64,000 nt of DNA from Neocallimastix lanati (nom. inval.). Its lineage: Eukaryota; Neocallimastigomycota; Neocallimastigomycetes; Neocallimastigales; Neocallimastigaceae. A program made the position numbers and the translations under genes. Location: contig JACVTC010000003.1 in the NCBI GenBank assembly GCA_016946835.1, forward strand, positions 273,501 through 337,500. Direction: 5' to 3'. Position 1 is the first letter of the stretch. The number at the start of each line of letters is the position of its first letter. Below the pieces are notes generated by a model, which was not told the origin of the DNA, did not search any database, and saw only the letters and a list, made by a program, of their open reading frames with translations. Of the stretch, positions 1 through 11,794 are shown piece by piece.

Positions 1-328
1 TTCGGATGAAATCCTATTGGAAAAATTTGTCAATCACTATTTATGGACTATGGAAGCTGCGGCCAATATCAAAAATGCAAATAAATACTGGGCTACTCGT
101 AGAGAACAAAAGAATAGTATGAATCAGGCTAAAAGAATAAAACCTGGTGATTTAGTCTTAGTAAGGAATTTTACTCGAACCAAGTTAGAACCATATTTTG
201 TTGGACCACTCCAAGTAATTAAGAAACAATTCAACACAGTAACATTGGCCGATCCTAAGTCGGGTATACAAATGAACCGCAATGTTCACTTAAAGAACAT
301 AATCAAGTTTAACTCAGCTTCTGTATAG
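1..328 (+). mobile_element. Ty3/gypsy-like pol, C-terminal end of integrase (partial at window edge)
   Basis: An open frame enters from the left edge and stops at 328. The last 100 or so residues have the look of an LTR-retrotransposon integrase tail: a basic stretch, then 'GDLVLVRN', 'FVGPLQVIKK' and 'NTVTLADP', the SH3-like tail seen in Ty3/gypsy polyproteins. It is followed after about 23 bases by the likely LTR start at 352. The rest of the polyprotein lies outside the window, so whether it is whole cannot be judged. Seen: frame and motifs. Inferred: gypsy assignment. Confidence 0.7.
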
Positions 329-351
329 CTTGAGTCTTAGCGAGGGCATCT

Positions 352-1275
352 TGTTAAGGAATGAACAAATAATGTTAATTTTATTATTTTTCATAAAAAT
401 AACTTAACCACTAAAATTAAATTATTTATTTCCTTACTTGGGGAACTTTCTTATGTTCTATTACTGCCAAATTACTACTAATATTAAATTTATTATTATT
501 AATATAAATTCTTTATTAATATCAATACTTTATTATTAAAATTAATACTATATTATTAATATCAATATTATTATCAATATCTAGTTTTATTAATATGATT
601 TATTCTATCAATATTTTATTATTAAAGAAAATTTTATTTTACAAATATTACTAATACAGATTATTTATTATTAATAAAAATTAATATAATTAATAATGAT
701 TTAAAATATTTTACTTAAATCCATGATCCTTGTCATTAAAATTAGTAATACTTCCTTCCAAAATACACCCTATTTATAATAAGATTAATAATAGATAATA
801 ATCTAAAATACTTTTATTTAAAAATAGTATAAAATTAAATAATACTCTATTACTAATAGTTCTGTAAAAGTAATAAAATTATTTTTAAAATATATTTTCA
901 CTACAATTAATAATAAATAGTTTAGAATTTAATAATATGTAATAATTGTTTATTATAATAGAATAGATTATGAATTTATAATTTAAATACAATTCAAACA
1001 TGTAACTCTAAGATATTCTAAAGAAATGGCTTGACCATTTCTAACGATAAAAAAAAAATATAAATAGATGAGAAAATTGTATTTTAGAAAAATAATCTGA
1101 GAAAAAAATATAATCTTATTAAAGAAATTAATTTATTTTTAGTTTTTAATTGAATAATTTTTATTAAATAAATAAATAAAATATTTTAAAAAAAAAGATA
1201 TATTTTAAATTTTTAATTTTTTTTATTTTAGTGTTTATTTCTATATTTATTATTATTCTGTCCCGAACCTCAACA
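352..1275 (+). repeat. Putative LTR of the first gypsy-like element
   Basis: The segment begins TGTTAAGGAATG just after the integrase frame and ends GAACCTCAACA. The ends form an imperfect inverted pair (TGTTAAGG against the complement of CCTCAACA, 7 of 8). Its last 160 bases recur at 4443-4602, supporting the 3' border. The interior is AT-rich without a gene. It sits between a pol end on its left and a leader plus gag region on its right, as an LTR shared by two tandem elements would. The 5' border is less sure than the 3' border. Confidence 0.6.
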
Positions 1276-2345
1276 TAAAAAGTGGTGGAGATATCGGGGA
1301 AGTTAATAATCGTAAATATAGAGTAAACAATAATAGGATAGTAATATTTCTAATAAAACAATTTTTTTTTTTTGTTAATTTTTTTTTAATATTAAAGTGA
1401 TAGGTAAGCAATTACCGGTGAAGCTTTAATAAAATAAAATTTATTGGAAACATATAAAAAGGGATTTAGTACGGTTTAGAAGCATACCTAGTACTAAAAT
1501 TCCAACAGTAGGTAGTTTCCGGATTAATTTATCTCAAGAATTGAAAGGTCATTCTTGAGCTCTGGTCGTTCTGTTTATTTGAAAGCAGAAGCGTCTGGTT
1601 TGATTACTACATGACACCGTAATAGGCAAGCTGTGGTAATTCAAGCACTACATACCTACTTTTTAGTACTGGATATGGAAAATTCCAGGAAATGCTCTTT
1701 TTATATATATATTATTCCATAAAATTTTTTTTTGTTCTAATAAATCATATTTTATTTTTTTTAGTTGTTTACAAATAATATTTTTATTTTTAAATTTTAA
1801 TTGAGTTATATCAAAGTCGTCTTACGATCAACTCAGAAAAAGTTTCCTACCACATTGCCAATTGATAATAACAAAAGCACACAACAACACCATTAATTCG
1901 AAGATTCCATTACATTAAAATTTTTTTTGAAAGTAAAGAACAATACAATTATCAAGATATATTTAGGGGCAAGACAAAGCACTAGTTTATATCTATATTA
2001 TTATTATTCCGATATATTTAGGGGTTATCACTACACTAGTTTATATCTATATATTATTATTTTCAGATATATTTGGGGGTCAGTGTAACACTAGTTTATA
2101 TCTATACTGTTTATATTCGATATATTTAGGGGTTATCACTACACTAGTTTATATCTATATATTATTCTTTTTCAGATATATTTGGGGGTCAGTGTAACAC
2201 TAGTTATATCTTCAATAGTACATTTGGTTGTCATTGGACTTTAGTTTATACTAGAATTATTAAATTCAAGAAAAATCTGATATTACTTCAGTCAATATTA
2301 TTTATTAGTTATTTTCAAACATTCATTTTGCTCAATTCTATTCTG
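1276..2345 (+). mobile_element. Long untranslated leader of the gypsy-like element
   Basis: About 1.07 kb lie between the LTR end and the gag region. There is no credible gene. The stretch at 1440-1700 has more G+C than its surroundings and contains hairpins: a 9-bp perfect stem at 1533-1541 with 1551-1559 (CTCAAGAAT / ATTCTTGAG), and a TTTAGTAC / GTACTAAA pair near 1466-1498. A five-copy tandem repeat follows. Seen: repeats and hairpins. Inferred: a structured RNA leader. Confidence 0.5.
1955..2215 (+). repeat. Five-copy tandem repeat, about 55-bp period
   Basis: Units start at 1955, 2011, 2066, 2119 and 2175, each opening GATATATTT(A/G)GGGG and containing CACTAGTTTATATCT. Two sub-types alternate: one with TTATCACTACACTAG and one with GTCAGTGTAACACTAG. 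The block lies in the element leader just before gag. Confidence 0.85.
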
Positions 2346-4449
2346 TTACTTTCAATATTAGTTAAAATGAGTTCAGGACCTTCTCCATCAACTTCAAATC
2401 CTGCAGTTCCCAATTCCAACTGTTATTAACAAAAATCACGCCATTAGCTTTAGAGAACTCAAGAAAGAATTAAAAGACATAGAAAAACTAAGCAAAGAAC
2501 ATCTCGATATTAGATCTGGGCTTCAGATTTAAAATTTGGATCAGATATCAACATGTAGATGATCCAGAAACTATTTTTACGGCATGTATCTTAACTTCGA
2601 CTGGTGAACCAAGAGAAGTAATTCAAAATATGGAATATGGCAAAACTTTAGTGATGACGATGACGATGATGATGATGACGATGATGACGATGATAGGCGA
2701 TGATGAAGAAGATAATCATTATCCAAGTCTTGATGAAATTATTAATGAGTTAGAAACATTTTATGGAAAAAAAGAAGATCAAAACGTCTTGCTTAAGGAA
2801 CTTCGCTCCTTAAAAATTAAAAAGTATGAAAAAGTTAAAGATTTTAACATTCGCTATCGATCACTCTATTTAAAACTCGATAAAAAGAGGAAAAGAAGAA
2901 TTAGTGTATTGGATTATGCTGATTCTTTGAAAAATAATAAAGAAGCCTGGAAAAAGATTTCACTCAAGGATGACATTTCTTAAAGAAAGCATTTGCAATA
3001 GCTGAAAAAGTAGATAGATTGATGCCTACCTTTAACACGAAATAAACGAAAATTTAGAACAAATTTCAACAATTCTTATAAATCACCAAATTTTAATAAC
3101 AACCAATCTAAAGGAAAAGTATTTAATGATTCAAAAATAAAGGAAAAAGATTCAACTGTTGATAACTTAACTAAAAGAATAAAAGGTTTAACTGTTAGTA
3201 CCTGTTTCTTTTTGTAGTGAAGAAGGTCATTTTCAAACCGAATGTCCAAAACTTAATGCTATTATCAAAAAGAATCGTCAGGAATACTTCGAAAACAAAC
3301 GTTTAAATCACTAAAAGGGAGAAGAAGCACTCCCATTGTCAATAAAATAGCTTCCGTTAAATATCAACAATCTTCAGCTAATGACTACTTCCATGAAGAA
3401 ATAGAAAGATCAAAAAAAAAGTTATGAATTATCTGAGGATGAAATCGAAGAAGAAGACATCAATGATTTAGAAGATATTGACTTAATTCAAGATGAAAAC
3501 GACTACTTGGTTGCGTTGCTGCTTTTAAAAGAAAGCATGATAACATTAGTAAAGATCATAAAGGTAATCAAGAAAAGAAAATTCACAAAAGTCTTAGAGA
3601 TAATCCTCGACCAATTTTACTCCAGCTTTGCGAAAGAAGAAAGAAAATGAATTGAAAGTTAATCCAACTCCAAAACAAACATCAAGTCAGATACATCCTT
3701 CGATAATGTCACAGCCCTTAATCAATCTCGAAAAACAAAAAGAAAAGAAATTCGTGATAAAGAACGTGCTAGTACTTCTCAATCACCTATGGAACTACTG
3801 ATATAGATTTATCTAATCGCAGAAAAGAAAAGAAAAGGAAAAGAGGTTAGTGATACAGAACTTGCATCTACTTCCACCTCGCCCATTGAAATTGTTGATA
3901 TTGATGAAACTGATCATATTATTTCTAATAATGAGGAAAATAGTATTCCAAATAATACATTAAATAAACTCATTAATGATAAACTAAAAGTAAATAAACT
4001 TCCTGGAAACAAAATTCCTAGAGTTCCAAGAAAGATCCAAATGATAGCTGATCATCTACCTTACAATGTTATTAAAGACTTAAATACTACTAAATGTAAT
4101 ATTACCTTTGGAGAATTATTTGAAGTATCACCAAAAATCAGATCTCAAGTTGCAAAAGGTTTAAAGTTAGAAAAAGATTCTATTAAGATAGCCGGTGCCG
4201 TTGACAACATTTGTGCTACTACTACTATAATTAATAATCTTGATCACACTTATAAAAGTAAACAAAGAACCCAAAGAAGATGATATAGCCATGGTCGACG
4301 TTACTGTTGAAGGAGTCAAAGGAAAAGCATTGATTGATTCTTGTAGTAATTTAAATATTATTACTAATCAATTCCTTAGAAAGTTACCTTCTGTATATGA
4401 GCCTATTGGAATCAGTCGTGGAAGAATCCGACTAGCAACTATTTATTAA
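2346..4449 (+). mobile_element. gag and protease remains of the gypsy-like element
   Basis: Coding-like sequence in changing frames. The part at 2630-2983 has a gag-like character ('LDEIINELETFYGKK', 'LRSLKIKKYEKVKDFNIRY'), and 4273-4449 holds an aspartic-protease core ('VKGKALIDSCSNLNIITNQF'). The middle part is lysine- and glutamate-rich. The copy is broken, with several breaks. A short LTR-tail repeat follows at 4443-4602. The family is probably the same as that of the pol end at the left edge, but this is inferred from position only. Confidence 0.6.
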
Positions 4450-4602
4450 AGAAATTAATTTATATTTAGTTTTTAATTGAATAATTTTTATTAAATAAAT
4501 AAATAAAATATTTTAAAAAAAGATATATTTTAAATTTTTAATTTTTTTTTATTTTAGTGTTTATTTCTATATTTATTATTATTCTGTCCCCGAACCTCAA
4601 CA
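4443..4602 (+). repeat. LTR 3' segment, second copy
   Basis: These 160 bases repeat 1116-1275 with only a couple of base changes and small homopolymer length differences, and end at the same CTCAACA. It closes the gypsy-like remains on the right. The near identity suggests a fairly young insertion. Confidence 0.8.
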
Positions 4603-4619
4603 TTTTAAGATTCGTTACA
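4603..4619 (-). repeat. 17-bp LTR-end fragment at an element junction
   Basis: TTTTAAGATTCGTTACA is the exact reverse complement of the first 17 bases of the chromovirus LTRs at 28432 and 33828. It sits between the first element's LTR tail and the FLYWCH transposon. It looks like the stub of another member of the chromovirus family. Confidence 0.55.
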
Positions 4620-4922
4620 ATACCAAAAGGAATTGAACTTTTTTCAATTCCATCTTTAATTTTATGTTTCATTATAGATAGGGATACATCGTATTCATTT
4701 TCAGGATGATTATGTGAACTATTATACTTTAAAATTTCTTTCTTATCATTTAAAATAATAAAAGATTTACATTTATTTATTTTTTTATATTCTGTACATT
4801 TATACACTTTGGAATTATCTTTTCTTTTATATGAAAAATTAAATTTATATTTTTTATTAATAATAATTTGTTCTTTTCCTTTGTTGGATTCACTTATTAT
4901 CAATAATTAAATTTTCTTCCAT
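4620..4922 (-). pseudogene. FLYWCH-type zinc-finger fragment of a MULE transposase gene
   Basis: Read on the minus strand from ATG at 4922, the frame gives a FLYWCH-like finger: 'FNFSYKR', 'VYKCTEYKK', 'KCKSFIIL', 'YNSSHNHPE', with Cys-Cys-His-His ligands. FLYWCH fingers are known as DNA-binding domains in front of MULE transposases. Copy 2 shows that the early part here is shifted out of frame within the first 15 codons, and the reading ends at 4620 where other mobile DNA begins. It is a relic, not a working gene. Confidence 0.7.
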
Positions 4923-5373
4923 TTCTATATTTTTATAAATATTTTTTAATTATATAATTATAATTATTATATTAATTATCCAATATTATTCGTAATATTA
5001 ATTTTGAAAAATTAGTTTTTCAATTATTTGTAAAATAAATAAATAAATAAATAAAGAAAGAATGTAATAATATAAGTACAAGTATATAAAATAAAATAAA
5101 TATTAAATGTAATATTATAAAAGTACAAGTATATATAATAAAATAAATATTTATTTTTTTTTATTAAAGAATATTAAAGACAATTTATTTTTAAAAATAA
5201 AATGTTTTATTTAATTATATATGTTAGAAAGCAAAAAATCATTTATATTTAATGAGATTATTAACTACCAATAATATTAAACTACATCATTAATTGAATA
5301 TAATAAAAATGTAAAAATTTTTCATTTCGAAAACATTGATCTTTAATATTCTTTAATAAAAATTAATAATAGA

Positions 5374-6990
5374 TATTTATTTTATTTTATTTTATTTTAT
5401 TCAATCTGTACTTTATTTTTAATATTCTACTATTTATTTTATTTTATTTTATTTTATTTTATTTTTATTAATACTTTATTCTTTTATATTACTTCATTAT
5501 TTATTTTATTTTATTTATTTTATTTTATTTTATTTTATTTTATTTTATTTTATTTTATTTTATTTTATTTTATTTTATTCAATCTGTACTTTATTTTTAA
5601 TATTCTACTATTTATTTTATTTTATTTTATTTTATTTTTATTAATGCTTTATTCTTTTATATTACTTCACTATTTATTTTATTTTATTTAATTTTATTTT
5701 ATTTTATTTTATTTTATTTTATTTTATTTTATTTTATTTTTATTAATGCTTTATTCTTTTATATTACTTCATTATTTATTTTATTTTATTTTATTTTATT
5801 TTATTTTATTTTATTCAATCTGTACTTTATTTTTAATATTCTACTATTTATTTTATTTTATTTTATTTTATTTTATTTTTATTAATACTTTATTCTTTTA
5901 TATTACTTCATTATTTATTTTATTTTATTTTATTTTATTTTATTTTATTTTATTTTATTTTATTAAATATGTACTTTATATTCACATTCTACTATTTATT
6001 TTATTTTATTAAATATGTACTTTATATTCATATTCTACTATTTATTTTATTTTATTTTATTAAATATGTACTTTATATTCATATTCTACTATTTATTTTA
6101 TTTTATTTTATTAAATATGTACTTTATATTCATATTCTACTATTTATTTTATTTTATTTTATTAAATATGTACTTTATATTCATATTCTACTATTTATTT
6201 TATTCTATTTTATTTTATTTTATTTTATTTTATTTTATTTTATTTTTATTAATGCTTTATTCTTTTATATTACTTCACTATTTATTTTATTTTATTTAAT
6301 TTTATTTAATTTTATTTTATTTTATTTTATTTTATTTTATTTTTATTAATGCTTTATTCTTTTATATTACTTCATTATTTATTTTATTTTATTTTATTTT
6401 ATTTTATTTTATTTTATTTTATTTTATTTTATTTTATTTTATTCAATCTGTACTTTATTTTTAATATTCTACTATTTATTTTATTTTATTTTATTTTATT
6501 TTATTTTTATTAATACTTTATTCTTTTATATTACTTCATTATTTATTTTATTTTATTTTATTTTATTTTATTTTATTTTTATTAATGCTTTATTCTTTTA
6601 TATTACTTCACTATTTATTTTATTTTATTTAATTTTATTTTATTTTATTTTATTTTATTAAATATGTACTTTATATTCATATTCTACTATTTATTTTATT
6701 TTATTTTATTTTATTTTATTTTATTTTATTAAATATGTACTTTATATTCATATTCTACTATTTATTTTATTTTATTTTATTAAATATGTACTTTATATTC
6801 ATATTCTACTATTTATTTTATTTTATTTTATTAAATATGTACTTTATATTCATATTCTACTATTTATTTTATTTTATCTTATTAAATATGTACTTTATAT
6901 TCATATTCTACTATTTATTTTATTTTATTTTATATTATTTTGTTTTATTCATTCAATCTGTACTTTATATTCATATTCTACTAATTATAT
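5374..6990. repeat. (TTTTA)n array with interspersed conserved units, array 1
   Basis: Blocks of TTTTA are separated by short conserved units. Types seen are TTCAATCTGTACTTTATTTTTAATATTCTACTATT-like units, TTATTAATGCTTTATTCTTTTATATTACTTC-like units, and TTAAATATGTACTTTATATTCATATTCTAC-like units. Some units recur as higher-order runs, for example around 5950-6200 and 6650-6930. The long open frames here are artefacts of a 5-bp repeat read in threes. The array lies in the 5' noncoding part of MULE copy 1. Confidence 0.95.
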
Positions 6991-7157
6991 TCTTTATTTA
7001 TTTATCTATTTATTTATTAATTTATACATTTATTTATTTTAAAATTAATTGTATTATAATTTTTTATGGCGTTAACAAAAAAGTTTACAAGCCATTAAAA
7101 ATAAATGGCGTATTGAAAATTTGTATTTTAAAAATTGGCGAAATGAACCACATTCCC

Positions 7158-8747
7158 AATGATGTTGACTTTCTATTATATAAATTTATGCTGTCAATAT
7201 TAAATATCTTTTAATTTTTACATATATAAATTAATATATGTCTTCAGTATAACAGGTGCACCTATTAATTAGATGGTTAATTTAACTAAAATAATAATAT
7301 CATTATTAAATAGAAAAGAAATATCAATATAAATATAGAATAGTCATTCAATATCTTTAATTGTTTAATGATAATATATAAATATTTTTTAAATAAATTA
7401 TTTTATATTTTTTTTTAAGTAATTATGTTATAAAATATTTAATCAAATATAATTAATAAACTTCACTTTTCTAATATTTTAAATATATATATATATAATT
7501 TTAATAAAAAAATTATATTTCATGAATAAATTTAAATTAAAAGAAAATTTGTTATAACTCAAAAATAATTATAATTATTAAATAAATTGATTTTAAAAAG
7601 TTTATTTATTTAATTAAATAAAAATAAGAAATGAAAATGACCTTTTTAAATAAATTAAATGTCTAAATTAAATTTACTATATTTAAATTATTTTTTTCTT
7701 AATATAAGAATTGCTCATATTAATAAACATTAGAATAAAATAATAAAAATTCATTAACTTGTATAATGATCTTTGTATTTTTATAAATTAATATGTAGTA
7801 ACAGTTTTTTCTTTATTAATATAGAAAGTGCTATTAATAATGCTGGTATTTATGGGTCTTAAAAATTACTATATTCTATTCTATTTTCTACTTTTCTTGT
7901 TGATTGTAATAATAATAATCTTATTCTATTGATAAAAAAATAATTTTATATAATATATATAGAATGATAATAATGCAAATATCATGAAATATAATTCATA
8001 AACTGTTACATTTATAAAATAATAAAAGACATAGCCAGTTAACATCAATGATGTAATATACATACATGTCATAAAAAATATAACTAAAAAAAAAAAAAAT
8101 TATTTTATTTTGATATTATGTTAGGTATTGAATTATAAATAATCCATTCTTTAAATATTAATATATATATTAGAATTAAAATAAATAATTTTTTTGAAAA
8201 AAAAAAAAAAAAAAAAATAAATGGATGTCTGTGTTTTCAAGTTTGAAATTTTTACTATATTTTTAATTTCATTATCTTTAATTTTATATTATCTTTAATT
8301 TAAAATGATGGATTAATTAGTATTAATTTTAAGATAATGTCATAGATTAAAGATAAAAATAAAAATATATAATTATTTTCAATTATAATAATATATTATT
8401 TATATGGTAAATTAACTAATAATCTATAAAGTATTTTTCAAAATATAAATATAAATCAAAAAGATAACATAATATAACTAAAGTAATACTTCAAAATATG
8501 AATCTTTAGGAAAATACTTTTAATAGAGTTCCAACTTGGATGTTTGAATTATGATCTACTGATAATGTTGATGATGCTCAAGAAGTTTCTGATAACAAAG
8601 TCAATAAATAAATATATTTTATAATGATTATATAAAATATATAAATAATAAAATGATAATCTTTATGAAATATTTTTAGTATTATAAATATATATATAAT
8701 ATATTATTTTATTTTATTATAATAAATGGACAATATATATGTAAAAA
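7158..8747. other. AT-rich spacer with one possible gene relic
   Basis: Mostly homopolymer and dinucleotide-like AT sequence without a gene. At 8497-8612 the codon use is less biased and reads as a short peptide with internal stops ('NRVPTWMFEL', 'DNVDDAQEVSDNKVNK'). This may be the scrap of a dead gene; I do not recognise the family. Confidence 0.5.
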
Positions 8748-8950
8748 TAATGATTCCCGTTTCGATGCTTATGGTTATTGGAAATAAATGTAGGAATATA
8801 TAGAAATTCAGCACCGAGCAGACGTGTAACGACGTGTTGTGAGGGGCACGCTGTACTGGAACGCTAAATATCATTACACCTACATTAATAACTATTAGAG
8901 GCCACTAATAGGATATGGGTACTCATTATGTGTGTGTTTATGTATTTTAT
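8748..8950 (+). mobile_element. Older, head-less SINE copy
   Basis: This G+C-richer island aligns along its length with the 3' half of the SINE at 20967-21408 (read on the minus strand there). Shared words include AATGATTCC, GATGCT, ATGTAGGAA, GTGTAACGACG, TTAATAACT and TATGGGTAC. The tRNA-like head is absent and many bases differ, so it is older and 5'-truncated. Truncation at the 5' end is usual for LINE-mobilised SINEs. Confidence 0.75.
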
Positions 8951-9119
8951 TAACATTAAAGTTAATCTGGATTTTATTTATTTTAATACTCCCTGGAAAT
9001 ATAATTTTTATTATAATTATGGAATAAAAATTTTATTTGTGAATTCTAATATTTCCTTTCTATTTAAATATATGGTAAATATATCAGCAAGTATATATAT
9101 ATCTTTGATAATTAATATA

Positions 9120-10650
9120 TTATAATTTTATAAAATTCTTTTCAATATAATATATATTAAAATGATATTTTATATTTATAAACTTTAATTTGGTATTTAA
9201 TTCTTCTTTTTCAATATAGGTTTTATTTGCTACATTGTCCTTGAAAGAAGTAGTAGTTTTATTAAGTTTTAATAATTCATTTAATATTTTCTTAACCTTA
9301 AAGTAGTTATCAAACATTCATAAGTATTAATATATTCAGCAACAACAGTAGAAGTAGCAATTACAGCTTTTTCTGGAAGATTAGGTTAAAGATGATTATC
9401 CAAGCTTAATAGTATATCTAAAAGTTGATTTTTTATCAAGTAAATCATCTATTTAATCAAAATCAAAGTAACCTGTAATAGTTCCTGTACATACGTATTA
9501 TTTCTTTTTGTGTATATAATATTAAATTTTTCTAATAATTTTCCAAAAAGGATTTGTTGAAAAATTATAAATTTATTTTTAAAATTTTCATTTTTTATTC
9601 CAAGGATATATTTGATGGTTTGAATTCAGAAATTTTAAATTTTCTTTTAATTTTATTCACCAGTAAAAAATTTCATTATCATAATCCATAATAACTATTT
9701 CTTCTACATATATTCCTATGGTAGTCATTAAATCCCGTAGTTTACTTATATGAATATGGATATTTCTGAATGAAGTTGCACAAATCTATTATTAATAAGA
9801 AATTTTGTAATATTTATATTCTATTGAAGGCCAGATTGTTTAATTCTAAATAATGTTTTTTTTATTCCTAATTTTTTTTAGGCTGGGATTAACAAGAGGG
9901 GAAGACCAATAAAGCCCCCAATCTCTCCCTTAACTGTATCAAATTCACATCGGATACTTTGTCATACGTTTCGGCATCGACGCGGACCTCTCTCTAAGCA
10001 AGGCTGGTGTAAAAGACAATCCCTATACGCTGCTTTGTACAACTGAAAAAAGTCCGTCGCACAAAGAGAGGTTACGTTTATTTTTATTAAAAATTCTGGC
10101 TCAATTTCCCTCTTATTTCTGTCAGAATTACCAATTAAATTTAATTTTTGAAATAAATTATTAACAATGTTTAATTGATAATTAAAATCTTCATTTAAAT
10201 ACTGTACTTTTTAAGTTATTGACGTTTATTTGTTGTTTATTAATAAAATTAAAGTTAAGTAAATTACTGTTTGATAATCCATTAATTATATTTTCAGAAA
10301 GTGATATAATAGCTGGTTTGTTTTCTTGTTAAATATGGGTAATATAATGCATTATTCAATTTTACGGTAGTATCGTTTATTTTAAATTTATATTACCTAT
10401 AAGCTTTGAAACAAGATTTAGAATCATTAGCACATGAAAGTTCACTTGGACTCTTTATAAAGTTTGTTAATAGATTTTTGTTATTAGTGATATGTTCGCA
10501 GACTCTGCAATCATATAACCATTCTTTTTTTTCATCCTTATCATACATATTAAAAATACTTTCTTTAATATTTTTATAACATTCCTTATTTTAGGTTTCC
10601 TCTATTAAATTTATATTCTATTCAATAAGTTGGAGTATTTCATTAAGGGG
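9120..10650 (-). mobile_element. Decayed Ty1/copia-like relic
   Basis: Minus-strand fragments read in copia order. Near 10390-10550 is a protease-like 'EHITNNKNLLTNF'. Near 9790-9850 is an RT piece resembling 'GLKQSG'. At 9120-9450 is RNase H with 'ATSTVVAEYINTYEC' and 'ELNTKLKFINIKYHFN'. The fragments are heavily decayed with many breaks, and no LTRs were found. A G+C-richer insert at 9880-10076 interrupts it. It is much older than the copia element at 34917-40528 and differs from it in sequence. Confidence 0.75.
9880..10076. other. G+C-rich insert of unknown type
   Basis: About 200 bases with clearly higher G+C than the surroundings, inside the copia relic. It contains the complementary words CCTCTCT and AGAGAGG near its middle and right end, so it could fold. 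No A-box/B-box pair, tRNA shape, long open frame or match to the SINE was seen. It may be another short repeat or an RNA-derived insert. Confidence 0.4.
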
Positions 10651-10655
10651 TTAAG

Positions 10656-10702
10656 TATTTTATTTTATTTTATTCAATCTGTACTTTAACTATTTATTTT
10701 CC
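10656..10702 (+). repeat. Single dispersed unit of the pentanucleotide array family
   Basis: TATTTTATTTTATTCAATCTGTACTTT followed by AACTATTTATTTT is one unit of the array family seen at 5374, 18012 and 54108, here alone at the 5' edge of the copia relic. It shows the unit also occurs outside the MULE copies. Confidence 0.75.
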
Positions 10703-11277
10703 AATTATATTATAATAATCAAATATTTATTAAAAAATTACATTTTAATAAATTTTAAGGTTTTTTGATTTACAAAAAAAAATAAATATAAATTTCAAAT
10801 TTTAACCAATAAAATTACTAATAATTTTAATTAGGCAATAAGGTTTAATTGTAATCATACAATCTCAAAAAAAATATATATATATAAAAATAAAAATAAA
10901 AATATATATATAAAATAAAATATATAAAAACTTTTTTTTTCTTTTTTTATTTTCTGTATTTTTTATTCAAACATAAAATATAAATAATAAAAAATAATTT
11001 TACATTAACAATAATAAAAGATAATAGTAATTAATTATATAGTATTAAATATAAATAAAATAATATTAAATAAATAAATAAATTTAATAATATAAATTAA
11101 TAAATATATAAATAAATAAATTTAATAATATAAAAACTTTTAGGTAATACAACCAAATATTTAATTTTTTTTTTATACATAAATATATTAATTATAATTA
11201 AATTTTTATAAATTCTATTTATTAAAGTTTTATCTTATTTTAATTTATTTTTTCTTTCTTTTTTTTTTAAATTAAAT

Positions 11278-11332
<55 letters not shown>

Positions 11333-11363
11333 TATAGAAGAAAAATATTTGAGTGTTTTTTTT

Positions 11364-11394
<31 letters not shown>

Positions 11395-11664
11395 TATTCC
11401 TTTTTTCAATTATATATATTTTTTTGTTTTTGTTTTCTTCTCTGTTATATCATGTTAAATTGAAAACAAATAATAAAAAATAAAAATAATATGTTTAAAC
11501 ATTAGAATAATAGAAATAAAAATAAAAATAGAAATAATATATATATATATTAAAATAATTATATATCAAAATAAAAAATTTTATAAAAAGTATTAAATAT
11601 AAAGGTAACAACAAATAATAAAAATAAATATAAATAATCATAAATAAATAAAAATATAAAAAAA
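10703..11664. other. AT-rich spacer upstream of the CotH-dockerin gene
   Basis: No gene seen. It holds a (TTTA)n run at about 11279-11333, T-rich tracts with C interruptions at 11350-11400, and several A/T homopolymers. It probably includes the promoter of the gene starting at 11665, but no specific element stands out. Confidence 0.6.
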
Positions 11665-11761
11665 ATGTTTAAATATTTAGTATTTTTGCTCTATTGGGGT
11701 AAATAAAATTATAATTTATATATATATTATAAATTTATATATTTATATATTTAAATTAATT

Positions 11762-11794
<33 letters not shown>

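Larger units (their letters stand above)
4620..7157 (-). mobile_element. Mutator-like (MULE/FLYWCH) DNA transposon, copy 1, left part missing
   Basis: The sequence matches the second copy (15775-19971) from the FLYWCH reading frame through a conserved 5' noncoding block (about 4920-5370), the pentanucleotide array, and a terminal block with the hairpin GCCATT...AATGGC at 7091-7109 and a terminus near AATTGGCGAAATGAACC. The reverse complement of that terminus resembles the left end of copy 2 (GGTTGCATTACGCCAATTTT). The gene runs right to left, so this copy keeps the 5' half and lacks the transposase core. The left side is cut at the junction with other elements. Confidence 0.7.

Noticed and set aside
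5746-7214. Overlapping long open frames rich in Phe, Tyr, Leu and Ile
   Set aside because: They are a 5-bp TTTTA repeat read in threes: several frames stay open at once, and the peptide merely repeats. Not coding.
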